Positions 63,441 to 64,000 of a stretch of DNA of 64,000 nucleotides are shown here, piece after piece; position 1 is the stretch's first letter, and the number at the start of each line of letters is the position of its first letter. The DNA is taken from positions 127,832-191,831 of the forward strand of contig NZ_JAEHGC010000010.1 in assembly GCF_016107705.1 (NCBI RefSeq), in the 5' to 3' direction. This DNA is from Neobacillus cucumis (GTDB taxonomy: Bacteria > Bacillota > Bacilli > Bacillales_B > DSM-18226). Position numbers and translations under genes: made by a program. Below the pieces are notes generated by a model. That model saw nothing but the letters and a program-made list of their open reading frames with translations, had not been told where the DNA came from and made no database searches.

Positions 63441-63697
63441 TGTTTTCCCTCCGTAAAATATTTAATTAACTTAATAAGTTAACAATAGTAAAAAAATGTG
63501 CAGAAAGTATGAAATTCAGAAATAATTAGATTTAATTTTTCACTAAATGCTGTTTTATTCATTATTTCTTCACACATTTAATAAAGTGTTTATTGGTTCA
63601 TCACTCTTAAGTAATTTTGCTATTAAATTGCAAGGCACTTTCTAAAAAGATTCTAAAAAACGAAAAATTTTATACGGGAGAAATCACCATGTAAATA
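63441..63697. other. intergenic, AT-rich
   Basis: Apart from the operator listed at 63481-63517 I see no gene or structured element here. Confidence 0.5.
63481..63517 (-). promoter_or_regulatory. direct-repeat operator and promoter of the multicopper oxidase
   Basis: On the minus strand TTTCTGCACATTTTTTT starts at 63506, with a degenerate repeat (TTTCATAC) one 11-bp period upstream. TATTGT starts nineteen bases after the first T; TACTAT overlaps it three bases earlier. The gene start is at 63440. Confidence 0.65.
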
Positions 63698-63733
63698 AAA
63701 AGACACCAACTTATCAAAGTTGGTGTCTTTTTA
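63698..63733 (-). terminator. terminator of the gene at the right edge
   Basis: AAAAAGACACCAACTT and its exact complement around a 4-base loop, followed by Ts on the minus strand. Confidence 0.92.
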
Positions 63734-63737
63734 TTTC

Positions 63738-64000
63738 TTATTTTGTTTTATTTTCTAATTCTTTTAAGGCATCAGTCAGTTGATTGTTCAAATTGCCTAA
63801 CGCTTCTTTATCAAGAGTTTTAGCTTGTGAGCCAGCTATGGTTGGGTCAAGGTATTTTTCAACTTTTCCGTAAAGGTCTTTATTATCCTTTTTCACATCG
63901 TCTTCAAACGAAGACCATTGATCTTCTAATTTTGGTCCAACTTCTTTTACTTTTGCTTGGTCACCACTATCGATTGCTTTTGATAACTTTCCTGTTGTAT
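63738..64000 (-). CDS. secreted or periplasmic-type helical protein (5' end off window)
   Basis: The C-terminal 87 residues of a protein read from beyond the right edge. The text is helical and charged (KLSKAIDSGDQAKVKEVG, WSSFEDDVKKDNKDLYGKVE, YLDPTIAG). The W-x3-EDDV...LYxxVExYLDP pattern resembles the extracytoplasmic helical domain of iron/lead permease (FTR1/EfeU) or EfeO-like proteins of bacilli. Without the N-terminus this is tentative. Confidence 0.5.
   Translation of the reverse strand, partial: TTGKLSKAIDSGDQAKVKEVGPKLEDQWSSFEDDVKKDNKDLYGKVEKYLDPTIAGSQAKTLDKEALGNLNNQLTDALKELENKTK

Noticed and set aside
1..64000. CRISPR arrays, tRNA or rRNA genes, intact prophage
   Set aside because: I looked for regularly spaced repeats, cloverleaf-like sequences and phage structural genes and saw none.

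Overview
This window is a chromosomal segment of an aerobic, endospore-forming member of the Bacillaceae with the capacity for nitrate respiration. Gene content and local order follow the Bacillus subtilis yis/yit/yhj/yhf/yhg neighbourhoods (yisL-yisN-asnO, yitS-T-ipi-yitU-V-W, gerPA-F next to addBA, sip-TVP38, comK with an IDEAL-domain gene, hemEHY-hmoB). Intact gerP genes, ComK, CtsR/ClpB and AT-rich DNA with AGGAGG-type ribosome sites agree with this. The genus is not fixed by the sequence; a Neobacillus- or Mesobacillus-like organism is my guess.

Layout. 0-3.7 kb: a cut-off alpha/beta-hydrolase-like gene, yjzD, clpB with a CtsR operator, and yjzC. 3.9-12 kb: an anaerobic, molybdenum-cofactor and Fe-S block. 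It holds two Fnr paralogues, a YwiC-like membrane protein, mobB-moeA, moaA, the di-iron Fe-S repair protein ScdA and a radical SAM/SPASM protein. Three promoters here carry an Fnr-type palindrome centred 41.5 bp upstream of the predicted start. 11.7-24.3 kb: housekeeping yit/yis genes, plus a membrane-anchored alpha-amylase-like protein that has lost its catalytic residues. 24.4-25.7 kb: an orphan CpaF-type ATPase with an internal deletion, behind a cyclic-di-GMP-I riboswitch and a terminator. 26-36 kb: truncated haemoglobin, the gerP spore-coat operon under a sigma-K promoter, and addBA. 36-37 kb: a gene-free stretch with two inverted copies of a structured repeat around an IS1182-type transposase remnant. 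37-52 kb: signal peptidase, LCP protein, ComK, CAAX protease, FadR-controlled acyl-CoA ligase, lipoate ligase, haem synthesis (hemE-hemH-hemY) and haem monooxygenase HmoB, and a permease followed by a broken M20 amidohydrolase.

52.3-64 kb is a copper/metal-stress region that starts right after the broken amidohydrolase. It holds small secreted Cys/Met-containing proteins, a histidine kinase with a frameshifted response regulator, two lipoproteins (BNR-propeller type and YdhK type), a small siroheme-type protein, csoR-copZ, a frameshifted copA, and a Met-rich multicopper oxidase. Four promoters here share an 11-bp-period direct repeat (consensus TTCTGCAYATT) at a fixed distance from the -10 box. 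I read this as the operator of the two-component system, defining a small extracytoplasmic copper regulon next to the CsoR-controlled cytoplasmic one.

Four observations stand out: the shared direct-repeat regulon, the c-di-GMP riboswitch before a defective orphan ATPase, the dead amylase, and an intergenic repeat family with compensatory base changes. Several genes near the 3' end carry single-base insertions, which are either real decay or assembly errors.
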